Program-made: the position numbers and the translations under genes
Notes under the pieces: generated by a model
What the model was told of the DNA's origin: nothing
The model's input: only the letters and a program-made list of their open reading frames with translations
The model's database searches: none
In this document: positions 1-9,724 of the stretch, piece after piece
How the letters are laid out: every line of letters begins with the position of its first letter
Position numbering within the stretch: the first letter of the stretch is position 1
DNA from: Escherichia sp. MOD1-EC7003
GTDB taxonomy: Bacteria; Pseudomonadota; Gammaproteobacteria; Enterobacterales; Enterobacteriaceae
Reading direction: 5' to 3'
Assembly (NCBI RefSeq): GCF_002965065.1
Contig: NZ_PTRE01000024.1
Span: forward strand, 1-36,869
DNA: 36,869 nucleotides

Positions 1-57
1 GCCCTGGAAAGTTGATCTGAGCTCTCAGTAAATATCAATACGGTTCTGACGAGCCGC

Positions 58-171
58 TTACCCCCATACAAAGCGGAAGCGTTTATCAACGGAAACGAGA
101 TAAAAGCAGATTATCGCGACGATAATCCCCAGAATGGCACAAAGCTCGTCGCCACCAAAACCGTTACGCAT
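58..171 (-). CDS. Putative 37-aa single-span membrane micro-protein downstream of cyaA
   Basis: The ORF runs from ATG at 171 to TAA at 58 and encodes 37 residues. It begins MRNGFGGDEL, continues with a strongly hydrophobic stretch at about residues 11-28 (AILGIIVAIICFYLVSV) and ends with a short basic/aromatic tail (DKRFRFVWG). A strong Shine-Dalgarno sequence, GAGAGGA, sits a few bases before the ATG. It lies on the cyaA strand, 78 bases after the cyaA stop, so it could be cotranscribed. The hydrophobic segment and RBS suggest a real small inner-membrane protein. I recall a small annotated ORF (yzcX) near this place in K-12 but cannot confirm it is the same. No function can be given. The RBS lies inside a hairpin (175-206), which suggests conditional translation. 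Confidence 0.5.
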   Translation of the reverse strand: MRNGFGGDELCAILGIIVAIICFYLVSVDKRFRFVWG

Positions 172-174
172 TAT

Positions 175-206
175 TTCCTCTCAGAGTTAAAAACGCCTGA
201 GAGGAA
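175..206 (-). promoter_or_regulatory. Perfect 10-bp inverted repeat covering the micro-ORF ribosome-binding site
   Basis: On the minus strand TTCCTCTCAG (206-197) pairs perfectly with CTGAGAGGAA (184-175) around a 12-base loop. The 3' arm contains the GAGAGGA Shine-Dalgarno of the ORF starting at 171, and the stem ends three bases before the ATG. No U-tract follows, so this is not a standard intrinsic terminator. It could sequester the RBS, or serve as a 3'-end stabiliser for cyaA mRNA. Confidence 0.55.
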
Positions 207-249
207 CAATAGTCATGCCGTGTGAATTCGCTGTGAAGTGCCGGGCTGT

Positions 250-2796
250 CTACGAAAAATACTGTTGTAACATCGGCGCGTCGTGGTCCTGATTGGCAGG
301 TGCCATGTTGCCGATAGATTTGGTGCGAAACGGAATCACCTGTTCGCGACCATCGACCGTCACAATCTGATAGAACTGCGGCAGGTTGAAGTTGATGAAG
401 CTTGAGCCGTAGGTGAAACGGTCGTGCGATGACGAGTAGAAGCGACTGACGTCACGCACCAGCTCCTCTTTACTGCCTTCGCAGTGGTGATACACCTCAA
501 CCCGGTTGCTTTCGTCGAGAATGTAGATATTAAAGCCATTCTCGTCTTGCGTTTCTTCGAAGAAGAACTGGATGATCCCTTCGCTGGCAAAGCCATCCAC
601 CACCGCAGGTAATTTGACGTGATTGGTTTCAACCTGCACTGACAGGCCGTGCAGCTTGTTATGCGAAATAGCACCATAAAACTCGATGGCGTTTTCCAGT
701 TTCTGTACCGATACATTCAGGCGCTCGAAGAACAACCCCCAGGTTTGACCAGAAACGCGCAGCGCCTTGAAGCGCCCGGTTTCCTGACGGGTGCTGGAAA
801 GACGCAGTTCAATGCACTCAGAAACCAGTTGCTGTACGCGAGTACGGATTAATCCGCGCAGATGCTGGCTGTAGCAGAAGACTTCAACGCTATCCGGCGG
901 TGCGGCGTCCTGATGCATTTTGCCGAGAATGGTTTTCAGGGCTTCGATCATCGATTGCTCGCCGTTGAAGTGCAGCGTACGCACTTCGTTCCACGAGTTG
1001 CGGTACAGCAAGTCCACGCTACCTACCAGGCAATTTTGATTCTCGCCAAAGCTGAAGACATCCAGCTTACGGAAATCAAAATGCACCACCTGATTGCGGA
1101 ACGCAGCTGTCGGGTCATATTCCAGGTTAACGATAATCGCCAGATGGCGGATCTCACACGGGCTGTAGAGCGCTTTTGGCGTCGGCGCAGGTAGGCGCAG
1201 CGGGAAATGGTGCGACACATCTGCAACCATCTCCTGTAACTTCGGCAAATCGACAATGCCGTTGCCTTTAATATACAAATGGGTGCGCGAGGTCAACAGG
1301 CCGTTAAACCATGCCCACGCCACCAGTTTATTCAGGTAACGGTTATATTCCAGCGGCTGATGGCTAATGATTGACTCAATATTTGGTGCGCGGTTATACA
1401 GATACCAACCTGAACGGTTAGCACGGCCCGGCGGCACATAAATAAAGGTCAGATTCGGTTCCGAGAGATCGGGGGAAATCTGCGGGTTTACCAGCGTCAC
1501 TTTACCTGGCAATGCTTCAAACGCGGCATACAGTTTACGCGTCAACACGCCGATATCCTGCGGACTGGCAGAGACGCTAAGGTTATTGCGACGCGCAAAG
1601 CGGATAAGATTTCGGTAGCTCTGCATCATCGCGTCGAGCAGCTCGTTGTGCGCCTCACGCACCTGATCAATCTTCCAGTTAGCGCGGTTATCGAGCATTT
1701 CCAGACGAGCTTCATCCCAACCCCACTCGCTCACTAACTGGCTCAACACTGCGCGACGCCAGCCTACGCAGGCGCGTTCACGGCTGAGTTTTTCGCATAC
1801 TTTTAAATAGAAGCAGCGACGCACTAAATCCAGACGGGTGAAATCTTCAATCGCCGTCAGGTATTCAGTAACACGCTCCAGCATCATGCAGTACGGATCG
1901 AGGCCAAACGACACAATCTCGCCGTCATGCAAACGCTGTTTGATATCTTTCGCCAGCAGACGTGGATTCGGATATTCCCAGGAATAGGCTTCCAGCAGCA
2001 GCGTTTTCAGCACCGCTTTGTAGGGAGAATCGATACTCTTATAGAGCTGCCAAAGGCTGGCACCAAAGTACTCTTCAGCAGAAAGCGAGCTTAAGCCTCC
2101 GAGATCCAGCCATTCATTAGGTGTGAGCACGCCCTGCGCGTAGAGCATCATCACGTAGTCATCGTAATGCTCTTCTTCATCGCACGGCACCATATTCCAC
2201 AGAATACGCTTACCAGCAAGACGCACGGCGGTACGATAAAATTCGTCAAGCAGCAGTATATGCTGGGTAGAACCACAATCTTCGCCCCCAAGACTGCCAC
2301 TTTCATTATGACGGAAACGGTTTTCATCAATCAGGAAGAAGCTGACTTCCACACCCAGCGAAGCGGCCCAGCTTTCCAGCAGGCTGCATTTACGTTGTAG
2401 TAACTGGCGCTCTTCGCTATCGAGCCAGGATTGATGGCAGACCCAGATATCCAGGTCAGAGGAACAACTTTGCCCTACGGACGAGGTGCTGCCCATGGTG
2501 TATACACCAGTAATTGGAAGCTCACCTTTCGGCGGGTCCTGTACCGACATTCCACGATACAGTTCAAGCTCGTTCAGGTAGTGGCGTTGAGTTTCATCAG
2601 GCGTGTAAAGGCAAATGCCCTTGGGAACGTTACCATCAAGGTAACCAGGCATTAGCGGATGGTGATAGTGCAACAATGTCGGCAGTAGACTGTAGACCTG
2701 TTGGAATGCAGGCCCCATAGCAGCAAGCGCGCGATCCACACGCAATTGATTTATGGCATCCAGTCTCTGTTTCAGAGTCTCAATATAGAGGTACAA
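250..2796 (-). CDS. cyaA: Adenylate cyclase, class I
   Basis: CyaA converts ATP to cAMP, the ligand of CRP, and is activated through the glucose PTS (phosphorylated EIIA-Glc). The 848-residue product is the usual enterobacterial length and matches the recalled E. coli protein almost throughout. The N-terminal catalytic half carries the nucleotidyltransferase-like signature: GS at about 102-103 and SDLDIW at 113-118, with D114 and D116 as likely metal ligands. The C-terminal part is the glucose-responsive regulatory domain. The start codon is UUG (2796-2794), the known inefficient start of E. coli cyaA, followed by codons for [10 protein letters not shown]. The gene is divergent from hemC, and a CRP-site-like sequence lies about 150 bp upstream, consistent with negative autoregulation by cAMP-CRP. 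Confidence 0.97.
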   Translation of the reverse strand: MYLYIETLKQRLDAINQLRVDRALAAMGPAFQQVYSLLPTLLHYHHPLMPGYLDGNVPKGICLYTPDETQRHYLNELELYRGMSVQDPPKGELPITGVYTMGSTSSVGQSCSSDLDIWVCHQSWLDSEERQLLQRKCSLLESWAASLGVEVSFFLIDENRFRHNESGSLGGEDCGSTQHILLLDEFYRTAVRLAGKRILWNMVPCDEEEHYDDYVMMLYAQGVLTPNEWLDLGGLSSLSAEEYFGASLWQLYKSIDSPYKAVLKTLLLEAYSWEYPNPRLLAKDIKQRLHDGEIVSFGLDPYCMMLERVTEYLTAIEDFTRLDLVRRCFYLKVCEKLSRERACVGWRRAVLSQLVSEWGWDEARLEMLDNRANWKIDQVREAHNELLDAMMQSYRNLIRFARRNNLSVSASPQDIGVLTRKLYAAFEALPGKVTLVNPQISPDLSEPNLTFIYVPPGRANRSGWYLYNRAPNIESIISHQPLEYNRYLNKLVAWAWFNGLLTSRTHLYIKGNGIVDLPKLQEMVADVSHHFPLRLPAPTPKALYSPCEIRHLAIIVNLEYDPTAAFRNQVVHFDFRKLDVFSFGENQNCLVGSVDLLYRNSWNEVRTLHFNGEQSMIEALKTILGKMHQDAAPPDSVEVFCYSQHLRGLIRTRVQQLVSECIELRLSSTRQETGRFKALRVSGQTWGLFFERLNVSVQKLENAIEFYGAISHNKLHGLSVQVETNHVKLPAVVDGFASEGIIQFFFEETQDENGFNIYILDESNRVEVYHHCEGSKEELVRDVSRFYSSSHDRFTYGSSFINFNLPQFYQIVTVDGREQVIPFRTKSIGNMAPANQDHDAPMLQQYFS

Positions 2797-2945
2797 GACG
2801 TATCGCCTGATTTACTACCCGTCATGACTGTGATTCCGCCAACATCAACGGTAACACGCAGCATTCGGGATATTTCGTATGTCAAAGGTAACCGTTACCA
2901 CTTTTCGCGCCTGTTTTTTTTAGTTTCACGACGAAAAAATGGTCT

Positions 2946-2965
2946 AAAACGTGATCAATTTAACA
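2946..2965 (-). promoter_or_regulatory. CRP-binding site of the cyaA promoter region
   Basis: The plus-strand sequence contains CGTGATCAATTTAACA (2950-2965), a good match to the CRP consensus TGTGA-N6-TCACA. E. coli cyaA is known to be repressed by cAMP-CRP at a site overlapping its main promoter, and this site lies where expected, about 150 bp upstream of the UUG start. I did not assign the cyaA -10/-35 hexamers firmly. Confidence 0.75.
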
Positions 2966-2974
2966 CCTTGCTGG

Positions 2975-3002
2975 TTGACCGTAAAGAAAGATGCGCTACA
3001 TA
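2975..3002 (+). promoter_or_regulatory. Candidate hemC promoter
   Basis: TTGACC (2975-2980) and TACATA (2997-3002) are separated by 16 bases, a reasonable sigma-70 pair pointing at hemC, about 150 bp upstream of its start. This is inferred from the hexamers only. Confidence 0.4.
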
Positions 3003-3149
3003 CAAGTGTAGCACCACTTATTCTCTGTAAATTCCTTATTACGACAGCGTGAAACGCCTGCCAGGATGCGTCTACGTTTCACCACAACACTGACATCGCT
3101 CTGCCAAGGATGTTAGGATGAACCACGGATGATAATGACGGTAACAAGC

Positions 3150-4091
3150 ATGTTAGACAATGTTTTAAGAATTGCCACACGCCAAAGCCCACTTGCACTC
3201 TGGCAGGCACACTATGTCAAAGACAAGTTGATGGCGAGCCATCCGGGCCTGGAGGTTGAACTGGTACCGATGGTGACGCGTGGCGATGTGATTCTTGATA
3301 CGCCGCTGGCGAAGGTCGGTGGAAAAGGCTTATTTGTGAAAGAGCTGGAAGTCGCACTCCTGGAAAATCGCGCCGATATCGCCGTGCATTCAATGAAAGA
3401 TGTGCCGGTTGAATTCCCGCAAGGTCTGGGGCTGGTTACTATTTGCGAACGCGAAGATCCTCGTGATGCCTTTGTGTCCAATAACTATGACAGTCTGGAT
3501 GCGTTACCGGCGGGCAGTATCGTCGGGACGTCCAGTTTACGTCGCCAGTGCCAACTGGCTGAACGCCGCCCGGACCTGATTATCCGCTCCCTGCGTGGCA
3601 ACGTCGGCACTCGCCTGAGCAAACTGGATAACGGCGAATACGATGCCATCATTCTTGCCGTAGCCGGACTAAAACGTTTAGGTCTGGAGTCACGCATTCG
3701 CGCCGCGTTGCCCTCCGAGATTTCTCTTCCGGCTGTAGGACAAGGTGCGGTGGGTATTGAATGCCGCCTTGATGATACACGCACTCGCGAGCTGCTTGCC
3801 GCGCTGAATCACCACGAAACTGCACTGCGCGTTACCGCAGAACGTGCCATGAATACCCGTCTCGAAGGTGGATGTCAGGTGCCAATTGGTAGCTACGCAG
3901 AGCTTATTGATGGCGAAATCTGGCTGCGTGCGCTGGTCGGCGCGCCGGACGGTTCGCAGATTATTCGCGGTGAACGCCGCGGTGCGCCGCAGGATGCCGA
4001 ACAAATGGGGATTTCGCTGGCAGAAGAGCTACTGAATAACGGCGCGCGCGAGATCCTCGCAGAAGTCTATAACGGAGACGCCCCGGCATGA
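3150..4091 (+). CDS. hemC: Porphobilinogen deaminase (hydroxymethylbilane synthase)
   Basis: HemC polymerises four porphobilinogen molecules into hydroxymethylbilane in cytoplasmic haem/sirohaem synthesis. From ATG 3150 ([10 protein letters not shown]) the product is 313 residues, the known E. coli length. The catalytic aspartate D84 is present in HSMKD (80-84). The dipyrromethane-cofactor cysteine is C242 in EGGCQVPIG. In-frame ATGs at 3129 and 3135 would add seven or five residues; I prefer 3150 because the recalled mature E. coli protein starts with MLDNVL, although an AGGA-like RBS at 3115-3118 would also suit 3129. It is the first gene of the hem operon, and its stop overlaps the hemD start by four bases, suggesting translational coupling. 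Confidence 0.97.
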   Translation: MLDNVLRIATRQSPLALWQAHYVKDKLMASHPGLEVELVPMVTRGDVILDTPLAKVGGKGLFVKELEVALLENRADIAVHSMKDVPVEFPQGLGLVTICEREDPRDAFVSNNYDSLDALPAGSIVGTSSLRRQCQLAERRPDLIIRSLRGNVGTRLSKLDNGEYDAIILAVAGLKRLGLESRIRAALPSEISLPAVGQGAVGIECRLDDTRTRELLAALNHHETALRVTAERAMNTRLEGGCQVPIGSYAELIDGEIWLRALVGAPDGSQIIRGERRGAPQDAEQMGISLAEELLNNGAREILAEVYNGDAPA

Positions 4092-4828
4092 GTATCCTGG
4101 TCACCCGCCCGTCTCCCGCTGGAGAAGAGTTAGTGAGCCGTCTGCGCACACTGGGGCAGGTGGCCTGGCATTTTCCGCTGATTGAGTTTTCTCCGGGTCG
4201 ACAATTACCGCTACTTGCGGATCAACTGGCGGCGCTGGGTGAGAGCGATCTGCTGTTTGCCCTCTCACAACATGCGGTTGCTTTTGCCCAATCACAGCTG
4301 CATCAGCAAGATCGTAAATGGCCCCGGCACCCCACTTATTTCGCCATTGGACGCACCACCGCACTGGCGCTACATATCGTAAGCGGACAGAAGATTCTCT
4401 ACCCGCAGGATCGGGAAATCAGCGAAGTCTTGCTACAATTACCTGAATTACAAAATATTGCGGGCAAACGTGCGCTGATATTACGTGGCAATGGCGGTCG
4501 TGAGCTAATTGGGGATACCCTGACGGCACGCGGTGCTGAGGTCACTTTTTGTGAATGTTATCAACGATGCGCAATCCATTACGATGGTGCAGAAGAAGCG
4601 ATGCGCTGGCAATCCCGCCAGGTGACGACGGTCGTTGTTACCAGCGGTGAAATGTTGCAGCAACTCTGGTCGCTGATCCCACAATGGTATCGTGAGCACT
4701 GGTTACTACGCTGTCGGCTTTTGGTCGTCAGTGAGCGTTTGGCGAAACTCGCCCGGGAACTGGGCTGGCAAGACATTAAGGTCGCCGATAACGCTGACAA
4801 CGATGCGCTATTACGGGCATTACAATAA
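4088..4828 (+). CDS. hemD: Uroporphyrinogen-III synthase
   Basis: HemD cyclises hydroxymethylbilane with inversion of ring D to give uroporphyrinogen III, the branch point for haem, sirohaem and cobalamin. The 246-residue product begins [19 protein letters not shown], whose VTRP start is typical of this otherwise poorly conserved family, and has the usual length. Its ATG overlaps the hemC stop in an ATGA arrangement, so the two consecutive enzymes are probably translated in step. hemX follows after 21 bases. Confidence 0.95.
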   Translation: MSILVTRPSPAGEELVSRLRTLGQVAWHFPLIEFSPGRQLPLLADQLAALGESDLLFALSQHAVAFAQSQLHQQDRKWPRHPTYFAIGRTTALALHIVSGQKILYPQDREISEVLLQLPELQNIAGKRALILRGNGGRELIGDTLTARGAEVTFCECYQRCAIHYDGAEEAMRWQSRQVTTVVVTSGEMLQQLWSLIPQWYREHWLLRCRLLVVSERLAKLARELGWQDIKVADNADNDALLRALQ

Positions 4829-4849
4829 CTCTCATAACAGGAAGCCATA

Positions 4850-6025
4850 ATGACGGAACAAGAAAAAACCTCCGCCGTGGTTGAAGAGACCAGGGAAGCC
4901 GTGGACACCACGTCACAACCTGTCGTTGCAGAAAAAAAGGGGAAGAACAATACCGCATTGATTCTCAGCGCGGTGGCTATCGCTATTGCTCTGGCGGCAG
5001 GCGTCGGTTTGTATAGCTGGGGTAAACAACAGGCCGTCAATCAGACCGCCACCAGCGATGCCCTGGCTAACCAACTTACAGCACTGCAAAAAGCCCAGGA
5101 GAGCCAAAAAGCCGAGCTGGAAGACATTATCAAGCAACAAGCTGCGCAGCTTGAGCAGGCGAATCGTCAGCAAGAAACGCTGGCAAAACAGCTGGATGAA
5201 GTCCAGCAAAAGGTCGCCACCATTTCCGGCAGCAATGCTAAAACCTGGCTGCTGGCACAAGCCGATTTCCTGGTGAAACTCGCCGGACGGAAATTGTGGA
5301 GCGATCAGGACGTCACGACCGCTGCAGCGTTACTGAAAAGTGCAGACGCCAGCCTGGCAGATATGAATGACCCGAGCCTGATTACCGTTCGCCGGGCAAT
5401 TACCGATGATATCGCCAGCCTTTCTGCGGTATCGCAGGTGGATTATGACGGCATCATCCTTAAGCTGAATCAGCTTTCTAATCAGGTAGATAACCTTCGT
5501 CTGGCCGATAATGACAGCGATGGTTCGCCGATGGATTCCGACGGTGAAGAGCTTTCCAGTTCCATCAGCGAATGGCGTATCAATCTGCAAAAAAGCTGGC
5601 AAAACTTTATGGACAACTTCATTACGATTCGCCGTCGTGATGACACTGCCGTACCACTGTTAGCGCCAAATCAGGATATCTATCTGCGCGAAAATATTCG
5701 CTCTCGCCTGCTGGTCGCTGCACAAGCTGTACCGCGTCACCAGGAAGAGACTTACCGCCAGGCGCTGGAGAACGTCTCCACCTGGGTCCGTGCTTACTAC
5801 GATACAGATGATGCCACCACCAAAGCGTTCCTCGAAGAGGTGGACCAGTTAAGCCAGCAAAATATCTCGATGGATCTCCCGGAAACCCTGCAAAGCCAGG
5901 CGATGCTGGAAAAACTGATGCAGACCCGCGTGCGCAATCTGCTGGCGCAACCGGCGGCAGCGGAGGCTAAACCTGCACCTGCACCGCAAGCTGATACTCC
6001 GGCAGCCGCGCCGCAAGGAGAATAA
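4850..6025 (+). CDS. hemX: HemX, single-span membrane protein of the hem operon
   Basis: HemX is 391 residues, with an acidic cytoplasmic N-terminus (1-30), one transmembrane helix at about 36-57 ([20 protein letters not shown]), a Gln/Glu-rich coiled coil at about 70-130, a helical periplasmic domain, and an Ala/Pro-rich C-terminus. It was once annotated as a uroporphyrinogen-III methyltransferase, but no SAM-binding motif is visible and the architecture does not support that; its role is unclear. The position between hemD and hemY in a tight cluster is conserved in enterobacteria. An AGGAAG-type RBS precedes the ATG. The tail appears about two residues shorter than my memory of the K-12 protein, in the low-complexity Ala/Pro region. 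Confidence 0.9.
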   Translation: MTEQEKTSAVVEETREAVDTTSQPVVAEKKGKNNTALILSAVAIAIALAAGVGLYSWGKQQAVNQTATSDALANQLTALQKAQESQKAELEDIIKQQAAQLEQANRQQETLAKQLDEVQQKVATISGSNAKTWLLAQADFLVKLAGRKLWSDQDVTTAAALLKSADASLADMNDPSLITVRRAITDDIASLSAVSQVDYDGIILKLNQLSNQVDNLRLADNDSDGSPMDSDGEELSSSISEWRINLQKSWQNFMDNFITIRRRDDTAVPLLAPNQDIYLRENIRSRLLVAAQAVPRHQEETYRQALENVSTWVRAYYDTDDATTKAFLEEVDQLSQQNISMDLPETLQSQAMLEKLMQTRVRNLLAQPAAAEAKPAPAPQADTPAAAPQGE

Positions 6026-6027
6026 CC

Positions 6028-7224
6028 ATGCTAAAAGTGTTATTGCTCTTTGTATTGCTGATTGCGGGGATCGTGGTTGGCCCGATGATTGCCGGTCATC
6101 AGGGTTATGTATTGATCCAGACCGACAACTACAATATCGAAACCAGCGTCACTGGCCTGGCGATTATTTTGATTCTGGCGATGGTCGTGCTGTTTGCCAT
6201 TGAGTGGCTACTGCGGCGGATCTTCCGCACCAGCGCACACACTCGTGGGTGGTTTGTCGGGCGTAAGCGTCGCCGTGCGCGTAAGCAGACCGAGCAGGCG
6301 CTGCTGAAACTGGCAGAAGGCGATTATCAGCAAGTTGAAAAGCTGATGGCGAAAAATGCCGATCACGCTGAACAACCGGTGGTGAACTATCTGCTGGCTG
6401 CCGAAGCTGCGCAACAACGTGGTGATGAAGCGCGCGCCAACCAACATCTGGAACGCGCAGCAGAATTGGCAGGCAACGACACCATTCCGGTAGAAATTAC
6501 CCGCGTACGTCTGCAACTGGCCCGTAATGAAAATCACGCAGCTCGCCACGGCGTAGATAAGCTGCTGGAAGTGGCGCCACGCCATCCGGAAGTGCTGCGT
6601 CTGGCAGAACAGGCGTATATCCGCACCGGTGCATGGAGTTCGCTGCTGGATATTATTCCATCGATGGCGAAAGCTCACGTTGGTGATGAAGAACACCGTG
6701 CAATGCTGGAACAACAGGCATGGATTGGCTTGATGGATCAGGCGCGTGCCGATGACGGTAGCGAAGGTTTGCGAAACTGGTGGAAAAACCAAAGCCGGAA
6801 AACGCGTCATCAGGTGGCGCTGCAGGTGGCAATGGCAGAACATCTTATTGAGTGTGACGATCATGATACTGCCCAGCAAATTATCATCGACGGCCTGAAA
6901 CGCCAGTATGACGATCGCCTGCTGCTGCCGATCCCGCGTCTGAAAACCAATAACCCGGAACAGCTGGAAAAAGTACTGCGCCAACAGATCAAAAACGTGG
7001 GCGATCGTCCGCTGTTGTGGAGCACACTGGGTCAGTCGCTGATGAAGCACGGCGAATGGCAGGAAGCATCGCTCGCCTTCCGTGCGGCGCTGAAACAACG
7101 CCCGGATGCCTACGATTACGCATGGCTTGCCGACGTGCTGGACAGACAGCACAAACCGGAAGAAGCCGCAGCGATGCGCCGCGACGGTTTGATGTTAACG
7201 TTGCAGAACAACCCGCCACAGTAG
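6028..7224 (+). CDS. hemY: HemY, TPR-containing inner-membrane protein
   Basis: HemY is 398 residues, with two N-terminal transmembrane segments (about 3-22 and 42-62), a basic patch (RKRRRARK, about 79-86), then a long alpha-helical TPR-like region consistent with a protein-interaction scaffold. Despite its name it is not the Bacillus-type protoporphyrinogen oxidase: no FAD-binding GxGxxG motif is present. A role in late haem synthesis or assembly is proposed in the literature but not settled. It starts two bases after the hemX stop with a GGAG RBS inside hemX, so the two are cotranslated. It is the last gene of the operon and is followed by a hairpin terminator. Confidence 0.92.
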   Translation: MLKVLLLFVLLIAGIVVGPMIAGHQGYVLIQTDNYNIETSVTGLAIILILAMVVLFAIEWLLRRIFRTSAHTRGWFVGRKRRRARKQTEQALLKLAEGDYQQVEKLMAKNADHAEQPVVNYLLAAEAAQQRGDEARANQHLERAAELAGNDTIPVEITRVRLQLARNENHAARHGVDKLLEVAPRHPEVLRLAEQAYIRTGAWSSLLDIIPSMAKAHVGDEEHRAMLEQQAWIGLMDQARADDGSEGLRNWWKNQSRKTRHQVALQVAMAEHLIECDDHDTAQQIIIDGLKRQYDDRLLLPIPRLKTNNPEQLEKVLRQQIKNVGDRPLLWSTLGQSLMKHGEWQEASLAFRAALKQRPDAYDYAWLADVLDRQHKPEEAAAMRRDGLMLTLQNNPPQ

Positions 7225-7234
7225 TTCTTTCTCA

Positions 7235-7263
7235 CCCGGAGGCAAGCACCTCCGGGACCTTTC
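7235..7263 (+). terminator. hemCDXY operon terminator
   Basis: CCCGGAGG (7235-7242) and CCTCCGGG (7249-7256) form a perfect 8-bp GC-rich stem with a six-base loop, starting ten bases after the hemY stop. The following ACCTTTCTG is only moderately U-rich. Confidence 0.7.
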
Positions 7264-7270
7264 TGATACA

Positions 7271-7306
7271 TAAAAAAACGCCTGCTCTTATAACGGAGCA
7301 GGCGTT
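7271..7306 (-). terminator. GlmZ intrinsic terminator
   Basis: An 11-bp perfect stem (7277-7287 with 7296-7306; AACGCCTGCTC / GAGCAGGCGTT) is followed on the minus strand by a seven-T run (7278-7272), a textbook Rho-independent terminator. Confidence 0.92.
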
Positions 7307-7478
7307 AAAACAGGTCTGTATGACAACAAGTGGGTGCTTCACTCAACGTTGTGTCCATGGTGTCTGATGAGGCATAAGCGACATCTGTCAGTGGACGATA
7401 AGCACCGTAAACGGCTCTGCGTCATTCCTGAGTTTATGAGGCACTAAGGCGAACATAAGAGATGGAATGAGCATCTAC
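7272..7478 (-). ncRNA. glmZ: GlmZ small regulatory RNA
   Basis: The minus strand from 7478 reads GTAGATGCTCATTCCATCTC and ends in the terminator at 7272-7306, giving 207 nt, the known length of GlmZ (SraJ). The location between hemY and aslA is also that of K-12. GlmZ base-pairs with the glmS leader with Hfq, exposing the glmS RBS and raising glucosamine-6-phosphate synthase. It is inactivated by RapZ/RNase E processing, which its homologue GlmY counteracts. The pairing region and the CACCCACTTGTTGTC segment near the processing site are present in the 3' part. The link to amino-sugar supply fits the nearby ECA genes only loosely; this is position, not evidence of function. Confidence 0.93.
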
Positions 7479-7484
7479 GTGTTC

Positions 7485-7513
7485 ATTATGCCACAGAGAA
7501 CCGGGAAATAACA
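7485..7513 (-). promoter_or_regulatory. Likely sigma-70 promoter of glmZ
   Basis: On the minus strand CATAAT (7490-7485) lies seven bases before the GlmZ 5' end, and the weak -35 TGTTAT (7513-7508) is 17 bases upstream. No clear sigma-54 GG-N10-GC element is seen, which fits the report that E. coli glmZ uses sigma-70. Confidence 0.6.
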
Positions 7514-7902
7514 TCCCTTAACACTTGTTATGAGATAATTCTGTAACCCTCTTCGCTTCCTGAGTAATAACTTCCTGAGTGAATATTTCTCCCGTGCTTG
7601 ACTCTATACATATATATAATGAATGATAAAATTTATTTAATTAATAATACATATATTAATTGCAGTAAAAACTAAAAACAGCATCAATAATCAACGCGAT
7701 ATAATAAACCAGCCTTACATATCAACCGCGCCAGAGGTAGGATTGAAAACGCTCTCCTGATTTTCCAATTCATTTTTGGGATAAATAAATAATTTGTTTT
7801 TATCATTATTATTTATGCAACCATCCTGTCAGGGAGAGGGATCTCAATTATCAATGCTTAATTACGTCATCATTTTGATGACATGAAACCGGAGCATTTT
7901 GC
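7514..7902. other. AT-rich intergenic region upstream of aslA
   Basis: This stretch of about 390 bases has no supported gene. It is strongly AT-rich at about 7600-7680 and 7770-7820, with alternating TA tracts (TATATATAAT near 7611-7620) that could bind H-NS or contain the aslA promoter. A 10-bp direct repeat CTTCCTGAGT occurs at 7556-7565 and 7571-7580. I could not assign a convincing -35/-10 pair. Confidence 0.6.
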
Positions 7903-9558
7903 ATGGAATTTTCGTTTTCACCCAAACTTCTTGTTGTTGCTGTCGCCGCCGCTCTTCCTCTTATGGCCAACGCCGCAGATACCCCGTCAACCGCTACCGC
8001 GCGCGAGGGTTTTGCCGGTTACGATCACCCAAACCAGTATCTGGTTAAACCGGCAACTAAAATTGCCGACAACATGATGCCGGTAATGCAGCACCCAGCG
8101 CAGGACAAAGAAACCCAGCAAAAGCTGGCAGAACTTGAGAAAAAAACCGGTAAGAAGCCCAACGTGGTTGTTTTCTTGCTGGATGATGTGGGCTGGATGG
8201 ACGTTGGCTTTAACGGCGGTGGGGTGACAGTGGGTAACCCTACACCAGATATCGACGCCGTTGCCAGCCAAGGGCTGATTTTAACCTCAGCCTATTCACA
8301 GCCCAGCTCTTCTCCGACCCGCGCAACCATCATGACCGGGCAGTACTCCATCCACCACGGCATTCTGATGCCGCCGATGTATGGGCAACCTGGTGGGCTA
8401 CAAGGGTTAACCACTCTGCCGCAGTTGCTGCACGAGCAGGGCTACGTCACTCAGGCCATCGGGAAATGGCATATGGGGGAAAACAAAGAGTCGCAGCCGC
8501 AGAACGTTGGCTTTGATGATTTCCGCGGCTTTAACTCGGTGTCCGATATGTATACCGAATGGCGCGATGTTCACGTCAACCCAGAAGTCGCCCTGAGTCC
8601 AGCCCGCTCTGAGTACATCAAACAATTACCATTTAGCAAAGATGATGTTCATGCGGTGCGCGGCGGTGAGCAAAAAGCCATTGCCGATATTACGCCAAAA
8701 TACATGGAGGATCTGGATCAACGCTGGATGGACTATGGCGTTAAGTTCCTCGACAAGATGGCGAAGAGCGATAAGCCTTTCTTCCTCTATTACGGCACTC
8801 GCGGCTGTCACTTCGATAACTACCCGAACGCTAAATATGCGGGAAGTTCTCCGGCACGCACCTCGTATGGCGACTGCATGGTGGAAATGAACGATATCTT
8901 CGCCAATCTGTATAAAGCACTGGAGAAAAATGGTCAGTTGGATAACACGCTGATCGTCTTTACCTCCGATAACGGTCCGGAAGCTGAAGTACCACCGCAT
9001 GGTCGTACGCCATTCCGTGGTGCGAAAGGCTCGACCTGGGAAGGCGGCGTTCGCGTACCGACTTTCGTTTACTGGAAAGGCATGATCCAAGCGCGTAAAT
9101 CTGACGGAATTGTCGATCTGGCAGATCTCTTCCCGACCGCGCTGGATCTGGCTGGTCATCCAGGGGCGAAAGTGGCGAATTTAGTGCCGAAAACCACCTT
9201 TATCGATGGTGTTGACCAAACATCTTTCTTCCTGGGAACAAACGGTCAGTCTAATCGTAAGGCCGAGCACTACTTCCTCAACGGCAAACTCGCCGCGGTG
9301 CGTATGGATGAGTTTAAGTATCACGTGCTGATTCAGCAACCTTACGCTTATACCCAGAGCGGATATCAGGGTGGGTTCACTGGTACAGTCCAGCAAACCG
9401 CAGGATCTGCGATGTTTAACCTGTACACCGATCCGCAAGAAAGCGACTCCATCGGCGTGCGCCATATCCCAATGGGGGTACCGCTACAAACAGAAATGCA
9501 CGCCTACATGGATATCCTGAAAAAATATCCACCACGCACGCAGATTAAATCTGATTAA
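7903..9558 (+). CDS. aslA: Periplasmic arylsulfatase-family protein, Ser-type
   Basis: AslA is 551 residues with a Sec signal peptide (hydrophobic core [12 protein letters not shown], likely cut after ANA at 24). It has the sulfatase/alkaline-phosphatase fold: [10 protein letters not shown] (about 88-98) with metal-ligand D94/D95, the sulfatase signature S136-S-P-T-R140, GKWHMG, and a later SDNGPE metal site. The signature has Ser instead of Cys, so formylglycine would have to be made from Ser136 by an anaerobic sulfatase-maturating enzyme, which fits the neighbouring aslB. The natural substrate is unknown; some pathogenic E. coli literature links aslA to invasion. A GGAG RBS lies eight bases before the ATG. 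It converges with aslB across a REP pair. Confidence 0.93.
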   Translation: MEFSFSPKLLVVAVAAALPLMANAADTPSTATAREGFAGYDHPNQYLVKPATKIADNMMPVMQHPAQDKETQQKLAELEKKTGKKPNVVVFLLDDVGWMDVGFNGGGVTVGNPTPDIDAVASQGLILTSAYSQPSSSPTRATIMTGQYSIHHGILMPPMYGQPGGLQGLTTLPQLLHEQGYVTQAIGKWHMGENKESQPQNVGFDDFRGFNSVSDMYTEWRDVHVNPEVALSPARSEYIKQLPFSKDDVHAVRGGEQKAIADITPKYMEDLDQRWMDYGVKFLDKMAKSDKPFFLYYGTRGCHFDNYPNAKYAGSSPARTSYGDCMVEMNDIFANLYKALEKNGQLDNTLIVFTSDNGPEAEVPPHGRTPFRGAKGSTWEGGVRVPTFVYWKGMIQARKSDGIVDLADLFPTALDLAGHPGAKVANLVPKTTFIDGVDQTSFFLGTNGQSNRKAEHYFLNGKLAAVRMDEFKYHVLIQQPYAYTQSGYQGGFTGTVQQTAGSAMFNLYTDPQESDSIGVRHIPMGVPLQTEMHAYMDILKKYPPRTQIKSD

Positions 9559-9593
9559 GCCGGCGCTATCGCTACATCGGGCCACACTGACCT

Positions 9594-9700
9594 TGCCGGA
9601 TGCGGCGTGAACGCCTTATCCGGCCTACAAGCCTTGCAAATTCAATAAATTGTAACGTTCTGTAGGCCGGATAAGATGCGGTCAGCATCGCATCCGGCAA
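9594..9700. repeat. Inverted pair of REP sequences (BIME) between aslA and aslB
   Basis: One REP unit at 9594-9629 (TGCCGGATGCGGCGTGAACG... ends in TATCCGGCCTACA) faces an inverted one at 9661-9699, which begins TGTAGGCCGGATAAGATGCG. They are separated by about 30 AT-rich bases. This is the usual BIME structure placed between two convergent genes, where it can block exonucleases, bind gyrase/IHF or act as a transcription barrier. Confidence 0.93.
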
Positions 9701-9724
9701 TCAACCGCAGGCGGCCGCCGATTT

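Larger units (their letters stand above)
2797..3149. other. Divergent cyaA/hemC regulatory region
   Basis: This gap of about 350 bases holds the divergent promoters. It contains the CRP site (2946-2965), a short A/T-rich stretch with a T8 run near 2911-2921, and a hemC-directed promoter candidate at 2975-3002. ORFs crossing it lack family resemblance or an RBS and are not called. Confidence 0.7.

Noticed and set aside
2701..3030. 109-codon plus-strand frame across the cyaA start and hemC promoter region
   Set aside because: It overlaps the cyaA coding start and regulatory sites, lacks an RBS, and its translation resembles no family.
3129..3149. Upstream in-frame starts for hemC, wecB (to 23827), rep (to 33255), gppA (29679), wzzE (24890), ilvY (35270) and trxA (to 28261)
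   Set aside because: Family lengths, known N-termini and RBS spacing support the shorter starts given in the feature list.
4850..6025. HemX as a uroporphyrinogen methyltransferase
   Set aside because: No SAM-binding or CysG-like motif is present; the layout is one transmembrane helix plus coiled coil, so the old name is not supported.
6208..7152. 314-codon frame antisense to hemY
   Set aside because: It lies opposite a well-supported gene, has no family resemblance or RBS, and is of the kind produced by codon bias on the opposite strand.
9594..9700. Possible CRISPR-like repeat pair
   Set aside because: The two units are inverted REP sequences with no regular spacers or adjacent cas genes.
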